DNA from: Ascidiaceihabitans donghaensis
GTDB taxonomy: Bacteria; Pseudomonadota; Alphaproteobacteria; Rhodobacterales; Rhodobacteraceae
Direction: 5' to 3'
NCBI RefSeq assembly: GCF_900302465.1
Contig: NZ_OMOR01000001.1
Coordinates: 2,294,001 to 2,358,000, forward strand
Length of the DNA stretch: 64,000 nucleotides
The notes beneath the pieces are model-generated. The model was not told the origin of the DNA and did no database searches. It worked only from the letters and a program-made list of their open reading frames with translations. The position numbers and the translations under genes were made by a program. How positions within the stretch are numbered: position 1 is the first letter of the stretch; each line of letters starts with the position of its first letter. Below, piece by piece: positions 1-9,592 of this stretch.

Positions 1-1
1 C

Positions 2-655
2 GACTATGGCCCCTGCGCCTTCATGGACAGTTTCGATCAGGGGCGTGTGTTCAGCTCCATCGATGCTCAAGGGCGGTATGCCTATGGCAACCAACCGGGG
101 ATCGCGGTGTGGAACATGGCACAATTTGCAACGGCGCTTTTGCAACAGATGGACAACAAAGAAGCGGCATTGGAGCAGGCCACAGCGATTGTGCACGCGA
201 TGCCGGACCGGATCGAAGCACAGTGGCTCACCCGTTTTGGCCAGAAGATCGGCTTGGTGGGCGCAAAAACCGAAGACCGTGTACTAATCGACGATCTTCT
301 GGCCTTGATGCAAAAAGATGGAGCGGATTTCACCAACACCTTTGCAGCACTTGGCACGGACACCGCACGGGACCAATTTGTGGACCGCGACGGTTTTGAT
401 GCTTGGGAAAAAGATTGGATGGCGCGTTTGCAATCCGAAGCCGATGCACAAACAACAATGGCGCGGTGCAACCCCCAGGTCATTCCCCGCAACCACCGCA
501 TTGAAGACATGATTTCCCACGCAGTTGCAGGCGACTACGAACCGCTTGAACGACTGAACAAAGCCCTGAAGACGCCCTACACATCCACGGACCCTGATCT
601 GCACAGCGCCCCGACGACACAGCAAATCGTGCCGGCGACGTTCTGCGGCACGTAA
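2..655 (+). CDS. selO: Protein adenylyltransferase SelO, C-terminal part (cut by window start)
   Basis: The reading frame is open from base 2 and enters with DYGPCAFMD, a signature of the SelO/YdiU pseudokinase family. The Asp of this DYG is the DFG-like metal ligand. SelO transfers AMP from ATP to Ser, Thr or Tyr side chains of target proteins and is linked to redox stress. About 217 residues are visible, and the N-terminal ATP-binding lobe lies outside the window. The tail ends in QQIVPATFCGT; a Cys near the C-terminus is usual for the family. The ATG at base 23 is internal, because the frame continues upstream in family-typical sequence. Downstream lie two short hairpins and a convergent transporter gene. 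Confidence 0.88.
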   Translation, partial: DYGPCAFMDSFDQGRVFSSIDAQGRYAYGNQPGIAVWNMAQFATALLQQMDNKEAALEQATAIVHAMPDRIEAQWLTRFGQKIGLVGAKTEDRVLIDDLLALMQKDGADFTNTFAALGTDTARDQFVDRDGFDAWEKDWMARLQSEADAQTTMARCNPQVIPRNHRIEDMISHAVAGDYEPLERLNKALKTPYTSTDPDLHSAPTTQQIVPATFCGT

Positions 656-685
656 CGCTTCTTTTCGCTAAAAATATCCCGGGAA

Positions 686-715
686 CGCGCGAACAGCGCG
701 GGGGGCAGCGCCCCC
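686..715. terminator. Tandem hairpins between selO and an EamA gene
   Basis: Two adjacent GC-rich inverted repeats are visible: CGCGC/GCGCG (686-690 with 696-700), then GGGGG/CCCCC around a 5-nt loop (701-705 with 711-715). The second reaches into the stop codon of the leftward transporter gene. The leftward transcript would read through AT-rich sequence (TATTTTTAG) after the stems, so this could end transcription from both convergent genes. The assignment rests on shape only. Confidence 0.4.
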
Positions 716-1590
716 TACCGCCGGTTGATCAAGAATATTCCGGCAGCGACCAGACCCAAAGCGGCCCAAATTTGCACCCCCACCTGTTCGTCCAGAACCA
801 ACCACCCAAGGATCACGGCAAACACCGGCGACAAAAAGCTGAACGACGCCACCGTGTTCGCGGGATAAACAGACATAAGCCAGAACCACGCCAAAAACCC
901 CAAGCTGGCAACGGCAATGATCTGATAGGCAAGCCCCACGAGGTGAATGGGCGCTATGTCGCGCACCAACGGCCCGAACAAGGGCGCCAGAAGCAGCAAA
1001 ATGGGCGCGGATACGATCAGTTGCCAATACAGTTGTTGGGCAGGCGGGACTTTGGCCAATGGCGTCAAACGGACGCCCAGCGCGATTGCAGCCCAACACA
1101 TCGCCGCAAACAGCGCCAACGCATCGCCCAACCAGCTGACCTGAACCTGATCGCGTTCAAAAATCGCCAGCACCACACCTGACATTGCCAAAAGCAACCC
1201 CAACGCCCGTTTGCCCGTCAAAGCTTCGCCCGGCAACAACACATGGGCGCCAAGTGCCAACCAGACAGGCATGGAATAGAAAATAATGGAAACACGCGAC
1301 ACAGTGGACAAATCGATGGCCGTGAAAAGTGCGGTGAACTCTGCGGCGAACAACACACCCGACAAGACCCCCGCCCATAGGGTCACCATCGACAACCGCA
1401 GCGAAACACCACGCCACCACATCCAAAGCGTCAGCACCATCACCGCGCCAACAGATCGAAGTCCGGCTGCAAAAACCGGCTCTAACCCGCCATTTGTGAC
1501 TTTAACCACCACCTGATTCACCGCCAAATTCAAGGCGAATGCGGTCAAGGCAATCGTGCCAAACTGATCGAGATGCGCTTTGCGTTCCAT
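715..1590 (-). CDS. EamA/DMT-family transporter
   Basis: A 291-residue protein with about ten hydrophobic segments arranged as two EamA repeats, typical of drug/metabolite transporter permeases of the inner membrane. The first repeat carries the usual pattern of a helix, a Gly/Arg-containing loop (LRSVGAVMVL) and further helices. The substrate cannot be read from sequence. A TTG at 1641 would add 17 residues; I prefer the ATG at 1590 because the first transmembrane helix follows soon after it, though neither start has a strong ribosome site. It converges with selO. A second, unrelated-looking EamA protein is encoded at 6888. Confidence 0.8.
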   Translation of the reverse strand: MERKAHLDQFGTIALTAFALNLAVNQVVVKVTNGGLEPVFAAGLRSVGAVMVLTLWMWWRGVSLRLSMVTLWAGVLSGVLFAAEFTALFTAIDLSTVSRVSIIFYSMPVWLALGAHVLLPGEALTGKRALGLLLAMSGVVLAIFERDQVQVSWLGDALALFAAMCWAAIALGVRLTPLAKVPPAQQLYWQLIVSAPILLLLAPLFGPLVRDIAPIHLVGLAYQIIAVASLGFLAWFWLMSVYPANTVASFSFLSPVFAVILGWLVLDEQVGVQIWAALGLVAAGIFLINRR

Positions 1591-1776
1591 GGGCGCAGCA
1601 AGCGGCAGGACCGAAACAAAGTCAATCACTTGCCGGATCAAAGCTGCACATGGTGGCCGACGGGGTGCGCCGCCGCAGATGTCTCAAAAACACTCTGGGA
1701 CAGGCATTTGTGTGCATAAGCTGCAAAATCTGCCAAATTAACCCAAACGAATCCAATTTACACAGGGAACACTGTC

Positions 1777-2634
1777 ATGAGTCTGATGAAAACACTGGCC
1801 CAAGTCGCTATCGGCGTCGCTGCATCCAAAAAAGCCAAACCTGCGGCCGCGCAAGCCGGCAGTGGTGGTCTTGCCGGACTATTGGGCGGATTGTCAGGCG
1901 GCGGCGGTGGTGGTGGTGCTGCAGATCTGCTGGGCGGGCTTCTGGGTGGCGGTGGTCAAACAGCGGCCAGTGCTGGCGGTGGTGTTCAGGACTTGCTGGG
2001 CGGATTACTGGGCGGCACACAACAAGCTGCGGGCGGTCTTTCAGGCGGTTTGGGCGGTCTGCTGGACAGCCTTGGTGGTGGCGCGAACAACAGTTCTGGC
2101 GGGGGCCTGTCCGATGTCTTGGGCGGTCTGGCAGGGGCCGCAGGCGCCGGTGGGCTTCTGGGCGGACTGGCAGGCGCCTTGGGCAACAAGCCCGCCACCA
2201 GCAACGACAGCTTCGGCTCTGTGCTGAATTCGGCATTTTCGCAAACACCAGAACCTGAAATTGAACCCTCTGCCGATCAGGAAGCCGCAGCAGCATTGAT
2301 GCTGCGCGCCATGATCCAAGCTGCAAAATGCGACGGGAATTTTGACGACGCCGAACGCGACGCGCTTTTGGGTCAGTTGGGCGAAGAGGTCGACACCGAA
2401 GAAGCCGCTTTTGTGCAATCAGAAATGCAATCACCCGTCGATGTGAACGGTTTGGCGTCGCAGGTGCCCGCCGGCATGGAAGAACAGATTTACGCGGTCT
2501 CTGTTCTTGGCATTGATTTGGACAGCCAAGCCGAAGCGCAATATCTGGATCAGCTGAGCAACGCGCTGAACGTGACCCCTCAGACGGTTAACCAAATTCA
2601 CGAAAAGCTCGGAGAGCCTGCGCTTTACACCTGA
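1777..2634 (+). CDS. DUF533 (YebE-like/TerB-like) protein with glycine-rich repeat region
   Basis: 285 residues in two parts. Residues 1-25 are basic and hydrophobic. Residues about 28-150 are built from repeated LLGGLLGG/GGLAG-type units rich in Gly, Leu and Ala. Residues about 170-285 form a helical DUF533 domain related to TerB (AAALMLRAMIQAAKCDGNF, with the acidic CDGNFDDAE segment). YebE-like proteins are usually described as inner-membrane proteins of unknown role. AGGGAA precedes the ATG by a suitable distance. The gene has its own upstream gap and stands alone. The long Gly/Leu stretch may be flexible or membrane-associated; that is inference. Confidence 0.75.
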   Translation: MSLMKTLAQVAIGVAASKKAKPAAAQAGSGGLAGLLGGLSGGGGGGGAADLLGGLLGGGGQTAASAGGGVQDLLGGLLGGTQQAAGGLSGGLGGLLDSLGGGANNSSGGGLSDVLGGLAGAAGAGGLLGGLAGALGNKPATSNDSFGSVLNSAFSQTPEPEIEPSADQEAAAALMLRAMIQAAKCDGNFDDAERDALLGQLGEEVDTEEAAFVQSEMQSPVDVNGLASQVPAGMEEQIYAVSVLGIDLDSQAEAQYLDQLSNALNVTPQTVNQIHEKLGEPALYT

Positions 2635-2651
2635 CACCACATCAACTTGCA

Positions 2652-2918
2652 TAGGGTCAGGACCCATTAATTCTGCGCCGTCAGTTTGACAGATTTTTTC
2701 GCTGACAAGAAGCATCTTGTGCAAGAATAGTGGTTCTATTTCAAACAGATGTGACGCAGTCAGCGGGAAAATCCGTCAAACCCAGAGGGCGACGATTTCA
2801 CTTCATTTCAGCGTCGTGGAACGCTTGCAAATAGAACTACTATTTGCGGCACGCCCCAAACCACTGAAATCTTGTGAAATTGCCGCTGACGGCGCAGAAT
2901 TAATGGGTCCTGACCCTA
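2652..2918. mobile_element. 263-bp MITE-like foldback element with 33-bp perfect terminal inverted repeats
   Basis: Bases 2652-2684 and 2886-2918 are perfect 33-bp inverted repeats starting TAGGGTCAGGACCCATTAA. If the outer TA is a duplicated target dinucleotide, the element proper is 2654-2916. No open frame inside looks like a transposase. Internal structure includes a 19/22-bp inverted pair (2685-2706 with 2759-2780), a 15/16-bp pair (2726-2741 with 2829-2844) and a palindrome GCAAATAG-N5-CTATTTGC (2827-2847). A TA target and a small non-coding body fit a non-autonomous element mobilised by an IS630/Tc1-type transposase, but the family is not proven. It occupies most of the roughly 300-base gap between two genes and disrupts neither. 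Confidence 0.75.
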
Positions 2919-2941
2919 GCCTACACACCAAAACGTGCGGG

Positions 2942-3937
2942 CTATGCGTGCCACTGTGTCAAGATATCTTGTGCCACAGCGCTTGACCCGCCGTAGCTTA
3001 CAATGCGCACGTCCAGTCCGCTGTCTGCAACACATGCCAACCCCTGCAGCACCGCATCCACAATCCAATCCGCGCGATTGCCAAATGCGCCCCCACCCAG
3101 AAGTGTCAAAAACACAAGATTATTGCCCGTGAGCGCCGCATTTTGCACCGCCAAACGCAAAGTCGCCTCATATGCGCCTTTCAAGACCAGTCGCGCAAAA
3201 ATCGACCACGCCACATCGGGGTCTGCGCAATAGGACACAGGCAATGCGCTGCAATAGATTTGGGTGACAGAATGTCCTGCACCGCCCAGTGTCACTTCGA
3301 CGTTTGCGTGATGCCCCACAGCCAAAGCCCCAAGCAGCGCATGTTGCTTTTGATCGTCCATCGCGGTCAAAACCGCGTTCAACCTGTCCAAACCACCGGG
3401 TTTCGGGATCATATAGCCGTTCACCATATCCCAATAACCGTGGCGGGTGTTGTCCAGTGCGGCGTCAATCCCCGACAACCCGTTCAACTGTCTGCTTTCG
3501 GTTTGTCCCAATACCCCACACCCGTCCACGTCTACAAAGTAGTTGCGAAAAATCGTGCCTGCGCCACAGGCAATTGCGCAAGCCGGTCCTTGGGTATGGT
3601 CGTGTTCGTAAATGCCCACACCCTGTTCCGGCGAGACCCGAGGCGACACCATTTCCAGCATGTTGAACTGCGAAGCCACTTGAAACACAGCCCCCGCATT
3701 GGCGGGGTCTGTGTGCAACGCTTGAACGTCTGCCACAACTTCACGCACCCTCAGCGGGCCTGTGGCACGTATTGGCGCCTGTTGTACCTTTGAAAGACGC
3801 GGCATGGTCAAGTGCCCTGCCCCATAATGCTGACCATTGGGCGCGCACATCAGTTTGTCTGCTTGCATGTGCAAATGCTTTTGCACTTGCGCATGGGATT
3901 CTGTCGCAAGTCCGGTCAGCCGCGTCATCCAAGTCAT
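2942..3937 (-). CDS. Uncharacterised protein, possibly macro/PARG-like fold
   Basis: About 331 residues that I do not firmly recognise. Conserved-looking blocks are ASQFNMLEMVSPRVSPE, HDHTQGPACAIACGAG, GQTESRQLNGL, LAVGHHANVEVTL and LTLLGGGAFGN. A Gly-rich loop after a hydrophobic strand, together with an early Asn/Phe/Glu block, recalls the ligand loops of macrodomain and poly(ADP-ribose) glycohydrolase proteins. This is a resemblance only. There is no signal peptide or membrane segment. The frame extends to 3970, but that start lies inside the stem of the upstream rhlE terminator, so I use the ATG at 3937 (GTGGGG upstream). Confidence 0.6.
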   Translation of the reverse strand: MTWMTRLTGLATESHAQVQKHLHMQADKLMCAPNGQHYGAGHLTMPRLSKVQQAPIRATGPLRVREVVADVQALHTDPANAGAVFQVASQFNMLEMVSPRVSPEQGVGIYEHDHTQGPACAIACGAGTIFRNYFVDVDGCGVLGQTESRQLNGLSGIDAALDNTRHGYWDMVNGYMIPKPGGLDRLNAVLTAMDDQKQHALLGALAVGHHANVEVTLGGAGHSVTQIYCSALPVSYCADPDVAWSIFARLVLKGAYEATLRLAVQNAALTGNNLVFLTLLGGGAFGNRADWIVDAVLQGLACVADSGLDVRIVSYGGSSAVAQDILTQWHA

Positions 3938-3954
3938 ATCAAACCCCACAAAAG

Positions 3955-3985
3955 CAAAAACCGCGCCCATTTGTCAGGGCGCGGT
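3955..3985 (-). terminator. Rho-independent terminator after rhlE
   Basis: Nine-base-pair stem ACCGCGCCC/GGGCGCGGT (3960-3968 with 3977-3985) around an 8-nt loop, followed on the minus strand by a T run (3955-3960 read as A on plus). It sits about 50 bases past the rhlE stop codon and just upstream of the next leftward gene. Confidence 0.8.
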
Positions 3986-4036
3986 CCAGTTTAGATCAGT
4001 CCCTGGCAAAAAGCGAAGGACATGCAGGGCAACCTA

Positions 4037-5347
4037 TCAAGCCTTGGGGGCTGGCTTGCGCCGACGACGATTGCCACCACCGGGCTTGCCCGCACCACCA
4101 CCCGAATGTCCTGCACCGCCGCCGGGTTTGCCGCGCCCGCCACTGCGATGCCCGCCCGGTTTGTCACCGGGGCGTCCGCCACGCCCGCGTTGTTTGGGCT
4201 TTTCTTCTTCAGAAGGCTCCCATGCCCGACCAGAGGCCACGGGGATCGGTTTCCCGATAGTTTTCTGAATGTCGCGCAATTCCTTGACCTCGTCAGGGGC
4301 ACAGAATGCCACCGCGGCACCGTCTTTGCCAGCCCGCGCAGTCCGGCCGATGCGGTGGACATAGTTGTCTGGCACATTGGGCAGTTCGTAGTTGTAAACA
4401 TGTTTGACGTCTGGAATATCCAAGCCCCGCGCTGCTACATCTGTGGCCACCAGCACTTTGATCGTACCTGCCTTGAAGGCCGCAATCGCACGGTCGCGTT
4501 GGCCTTGGGATTTGTTGCCGTGAATGGAGCCTGCTGCAAATCCAGCCTTTTCCAGATTGCGCGACAGCTTTTCCATGCCATGTTTTGTGCGGCCAAATAC
4601 CAAAGCGCGTTCGTCTTTGTGGGCGCTGAGCAACTCAATCAGCAGCTTGGATTTTTCAGCCTTGGCGATGTAGTGCAATTCCTGCGTGACTTTATCTGCC
4701 ACCTTGCCCGGAGGTGACACTTCCACGCGAATTGGCGATTTCAGATAGCTGTTGGCGATTTCGTTCATCTGTTTGGGCATGGTTGCCGAAAACAGCATGG
4801 TCTGGCGATCTTCAGGCAACATGGACGAAATCTTGCGCAGCGCGTGGATAAAGCCCAAGTCCAGCATCTGGTCGGCCTCGTCCAAGACCAAAAAGACCGT
4901 TTCATCCAAAAGCAATGCGCGGCGGTCCATCAGGTCGATCAAACGGCCCGGTGTCGCAACCAACAGGTCAATGCCCTTTTCCAAACGCTTGATTTGCGCG
5001 TTGATGGATTGGCCGCCCACCACAATGGCGGTTTTGATGGCGGTTTTCTGCGTCAGCGCCTGCAATTGTTCGGCAATCTGCGTGGCCAGTTCACGGGTTG
5101 GTGCCAAAACCAGCCCCCGCACTGTTTTGGGGTCGGGCTTTTGGCCGTATTCCAACATTTGGGCCACCAAGGGCACACCAAAGGCCAGTGTTTTACCGGT
5201 GCCGGTTTGTGCCAGCCCCATCACGTCACGGCCGTTCAGCCCGTGTGGAATGGCTTGTTTCTGGATCGGTGTGGGTTCTTTGATACCCATCGCTTCAATC
5301 CGTGCCACCAGTTTCGGTGGCAGGTTCATCATGTCAAAATCGCTCAT
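4037..5347 (-). CDS. rhlE: DEAD-box RNA helicase, RhlE type
   Basis: 436 residues. The ATP-dependent RNA helicase core has all the usual motifs: Q motif (EPTPIQKQAIP), I (AQTGTGKT), Ia (PTRELA), II (DEAD), III (SAT), and VI (HRIGRTARAG). After residue about 375 it ends in a basic Arg/Gly-rich tail (RGRGGRPGDKPGG, then GNRRRRKPAPKA) likely to bind RNA. Such helicases remodel RNA during ribosome assembly and mRNA decay, and are often important in the cold. The start codon overlaps the stop of a possible 58-codon ORF by ATGA. A clear terminator follows. Confidence 0.93.
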   Translation of the reverse strand: MSDFDMMNLPPKLVARIEAMGIKEPTPIQKQAIPHGLNGRDVMGLAQTGTGKTLAFGVPLVAQMLEYGQKPDPKTVRGLVLAPTRELATQIAEQLQALTQKTAIKTAIVVGGQSINAQIKRLEKGIDLLVATPGRLIDLMDRRALLLDETVFLVLDEADQMLDLGFIHALRKISSMLPEDRQTMLFSATMPKQMNEIANSYLKSPIRVEVSPPGKVADKVTQELHYIAKAEKSKLLIELLSAHKDERALVFGRTKHGMEKLSRNLEKAGFAAGSIHGNKSQGQRDRAIAAFKAGTIKVLVATDVAARGLDIPDVKHVYNYELPNVPDNYVHRIGRTARAGKDGAAVAFCAPDEVKELRDIQKTIGKPIPVASGRAWEPSEEEKPKQRGRGGRPGDKPGGHRSGGRGKPGGGAGHSGGGAGKPGGGNRRRRKPAPKA

Positions 5348-5520
5348 ATCAGTCCTATCGCGGCTCTGATCATCTCAGGCCACAGCGTTCTTGGGTGCCG
5401 CAGCAACATCACGCCATTGCACCAAACGTACAAAGGCGGCCACCACGGGGTCGGCCCCACGCGTGATTTTGGGAACATCGGCGTTGCTGCTGTTTCATCA
5501 GGACCGTTTTGGTCCGTCAT
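5344..5520 (-). CDS. Possible 58-residue protein coupled to rhlE
   Basis: An ATG-initiated frame of 58 codons ends in TGA overlapping the rhlE ATG by four bases (ATGA). The product has a proline/tryptophan-rich centre (VGPTPWWPPLYVWCNGVMLL) and a charged end (RHPRTLWPEMIRAA). I recognise no family. In favour are the exact ATGA junction, common between real genes in this window, and the non-random composition. Against are the lack of a clear ribosome site and the short length. A start at the internal Met 15 is also possible. The rest of the 346-base gap up to fur (5521-5693) shows no other gene and should contain both divergent promoters. Confidence 0.45.
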   Translation of the reverse strand: MTDQNGPDETAATPMFPKSRVGPTPWWPPLYVWCNGVMLLRHPRTLWPEMIRAAIGLI

Positions 5521-5693
5521 CGAGGCGGATAGACCCGCTCTTACTTGCACTGCTCACGCGGCAGACAGCATCGCTTGGGGGGCAGATGCGCCTTTGCACA
5601 CAATAAGTCAACCCGCAGCCCATTGCCCACTGGCCCCTGTGCGCAAAGGTCGCTACATTGAAGAACCACGATCCGAACACGAGACGCCAGCCC

Positions 5694-6104
5694 ATGCGCC
5701 AATCCATCATTCAGCGTTGCGAAGCCAAAGGGCTGCGCATGACAGCACCTCGCCGCGTCATAGCCCAAGTGTTGCAAGACAGCGACGATCACCCTGATGT
5801 AGAAGAACTCTATGCCCGTGCAAACGCCATAGACGCCGGCATTTCAATCGCCACAGTCTACCGCACCGTGAAACTGTTTGAAGAAGCGAACATTCTCGAT
5901 AAGCTGGAATTCGGCGACGGGCGTGCGCGCTATGAAGACGCCGAACGCGAACATCACGACCATCTGATTGATATGAACTCGGGCGAAGTTATCGAATTTG
6001 TGGACCCCGACATCGAAGAACTGCAAGAACGCATCGCCAAGAAACTTGGCTATGAGCTGCGCGGCCATCGGTTGGAATTGTTTGGTGTGCCGATAAAAAA
6101 GTAA
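5694..6104 (+). CDS. fur: Fur-family metalloregulator (Fur/Mur)
   Basis: 136 residues. The N-terminal winged helix includes GLRMTAPRRVIAQVLQ and the recognition helix region SIATVYRTVKLFEE. The C-terminal dimerisation part has the metal-binding HHDH segment followed by DMNSGEVIEF. It lacks the two C-terminal CxxC zinc pairs of enterobacterial Fur, which is usual for alphaproteobacterial Fur proteins; many of these act as the manganese regulator Mur. The ATG at 5694 is used because it begins the canonical N-terminus; an upstream Met at 5658 would add 12 residues. Its targets are not visible here. Which metal it senses cannot be told from sequence. Confidence 0.88.
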   Translation: MRQSIIQRCEAKGLRMTAPRRVIAQVLQDSDDHPDVEELYARANAIDAGISIATVYRTVKLFEEANILDKLEFGDGRARYEDAEREHHDHLIDMNSGEVIEFVDPDIEELQERIAKKLGYELRGHRLELFGVPIKK

Positions 6105-6169
6105 CGCGGTGGCACAGGCGGCATTTTGTGCCGCAGGGTTTATGTTTTCGCATCTGAAAGGAGCCCACC

Positions 6170-6751
6170 GTGCAAGACACGTCTGCCGATCTGAAAAATG
6201 TTGTCGCTATTGGTGCATCTGCAGGGGGCGTCCGCGCCATTTGTGACCTGATAAAAGAGCGGCCGGCCCATTTGGATGCCCCCATTGTTATTGCGGTTCA
6301 CAGTTTGCCCGATTCCCAATTGACCGAAGTTCTGCAAGCCATCACCCCCCTGCCTGTAAAAAAGGTTGAAGATGGCGACGTGTTACAAAACGGCTGTATT
6401 CATGTTGTGCCTGGCGCAAAACATGTCTTTTTTCAAAACGGTGCGTTGAAGCTGTCGCAATTGGTGCATGATTCCGGTTTTCGCCCGTCGATTGATGCAT
6501 TGTTCATGACCATGGCAGCAGAATACGGCGACCGGGCGGTGGCTGTTGTTTTGTCAGGCACGCTCAAAGATGGAATGCGCGGCGCACAGGTGATCTTTGA
6601 CGTGGGCGGGCGTACCATCGTTCAGGACCCCCGCGAAGCTGCATTTGACGGCATGCCCAACAGCATCATTTTCAACGATCACCCGGAAAAAGTACTGCCT
6701 GCCGCAGACCTTGGCAGATGGTTGACGCAAGAACTGGGCGAAACCGAATAG
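6170..6751 (+). CDS. Stand-alone CheB-type methylesterase domain
   Basis: 193 residues covering only the CheB catalytic domain: nucleophile Ser17 in GASAGG, His44 in VIAVHS, and the Asp region in LSGTLKDGMRG. Classical CheB removes methyl groups from (or deamidates) chemoreceptor glutamates and is activated by an N-terminal receiver domain; that domain is absent. No other chemotaxis genes are nearby. Start is GTG at 6170 with GAAAGGAG upstream. Lone CheB-like proteins are often sensory or stress-related components fused or paired with CheR and PAS proteins, so a non-chemotactic role is likely, but that is inference. Confidence 0.83.
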   Translation: MQDTSADLKNVVAIGASAGGVRAICDLIKERPAHLDAPIVIAVHSLPDSQLTEVLQAITPLPVKKVEDGDVLQNGCIHVVPGAKHVFFQNGALKLSQLVHDSGFRPSIDALFMTMAAEYGDRAVAVVLSGTLKDGMRGAQVIFDVGGRTIVQDPREAAFDGMPNSIIFNDHPEKVLPAADLGRWLTQELGETE

Positions 6752-6887
6752 GCGCGGAGCACTGCGTTAAGACACCCGCAGGTGCGGCGCGGATTGCCGT
6801 GCCCCTTATGACGGTCTGCTTTGATATTGGCCTCGACTTCCCCAACGTTCACTGACACCTGTGCGGCACACGGGCAAAGGACGCATC

Positions 6888-7757
6888 ATGGACAATTTAC
6901 GCGGGGCTGGCATCATGGTGCTGGCGATGCTTGGCTTCGCCATCGAAGACATGTTCATCAAACTTCTGGCAGGCAGCCTGCCTATTGGCCAGATCATCGG
7001 CTTGATGGCCACAGGCGGCGCGATTATCTATGCGATCATCTGCCGCCAAATGGGCCTTGCGATTGTGTCACGCGACATGCTGACCGCCCCTGTGCTGATC
7101 CGCAACTTTGGCGAGTTGTTCGGTACCGTGGGGTTTGTGACCGCGATTGCCCTGACCCCTATTTCAACCGCCTCGGCCATTTTGCAGGCCACCCCCTTGG
7201 TTGTCACACTTGGGGCGGCTGTGTTTTTGGGCGAAAAAGTCGGCTGGCGGCGCTGGTCTGCCATTCTGGTGGGGTTTGTTGGCGTCATGTTGATCATCCG
7301 CCCCGGCATGGAGGGCTTTGATTACCTGTCTCTCTTCACTCTGCAAGGCGTGCTGGGACTTGCCATCCGCGACATCGCCACGCGGCGCATCCCCAAATCC
7401 ATGTCGTCCATGCAACTTAGCTTTTTGGCCTTTGTGGTGCTGATCCCTGCCGCGCTGATCTTGCAAAGTGTAAACGATACGTGGTGGGTTGCGCCCTCGC
7501 CCACAGGCTGGCTTTTGGTGGGATGTTCGATTGTGATCGGTGTGATTGCCTATTACGGGATTGTCGCCGCAATGCGTGTGGGCGAAGTCAGCTTCGTGAC
7601 CCCCTTTCGCTACAGCCGTTTGTTGTTTGCATTGGTTGTCGGGTTCTTTGTGTTTCAAGAACGCCCCGATGCGCTGACATTGTTGGGGTCGGTGATCATC
7701 GTCGCTTCGGGCATCTATACCGTCTGGCGCGAACGCCGCGTCAAAACCACACTTTAA
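6888..7757 (+). CDS. EamA/DMT-family transporter
   Basis: 289 residues with ten predicted hydrophobic helices and two EamA repeats, an inner-membrane permease of the drug/metabolite superfamily. Features include MLGFAIEDMFIKLLAG in helix 1, the PISTASAILQATPLVVTL segment in the first repeat, and VTPFRYSRLLFALVVGF in the second. The start at 6888 has AAAGGA nine bases upstream and begins close to helix 1; an earlier in-frame Met at 6861 is less likely. Substrate unknown. Enolase follows after a short gap. Confidence 0.85.
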   Translation: MDNLRGAGIMVLAMLGFAIEDMFIKLLAGSLPIGQIIGLMATGGAIIYAIICRQMGLAIVSRDMLTAPVLIRNFGELFGTVGFVTAIALTPISTASAILQATPLVVTLGAAVFLGEKVGWRRWSAILVGFVGVMLIIRPGMEGFDYLSLFTLQGVLGLAIRDIATRRIPKSMSSMQLSFLAFVVLIPAALILQSVNDTWWVAPSPTGWLLVGCSIVIGVIAYYGIVAAMRVGEVSFVTPFRYSRLLFALVVGFFVFQERPDALTLLGSVIIVASGIYTVWRERRVKTTL

Positions 7758-7778
7758 CCTTAGCGTCAGGGCTTGTAG

Positions 7779-9579
<1,801 letters not shown>

Positions 9580-9592
<13 letters not shown>

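Noticed and set aside
1900-2200. GGC-rich tandem repeats as a DNA repeat or CRISPR-like array
   Set aside because: They encode LLGG-type protein repeats in frame and are irregular at DNA level.
2717-2986. An 89-codon frame inside and past the foldback element
   Set aside because: Runs through the inverted repeats and beyond the right end; no transposase motif.
4844-5797. A 317-codon rightward frame opposite rhlE
   Set aside because: Antisense to helicase motifs and reaching into fur; no domain and no ribosome site.
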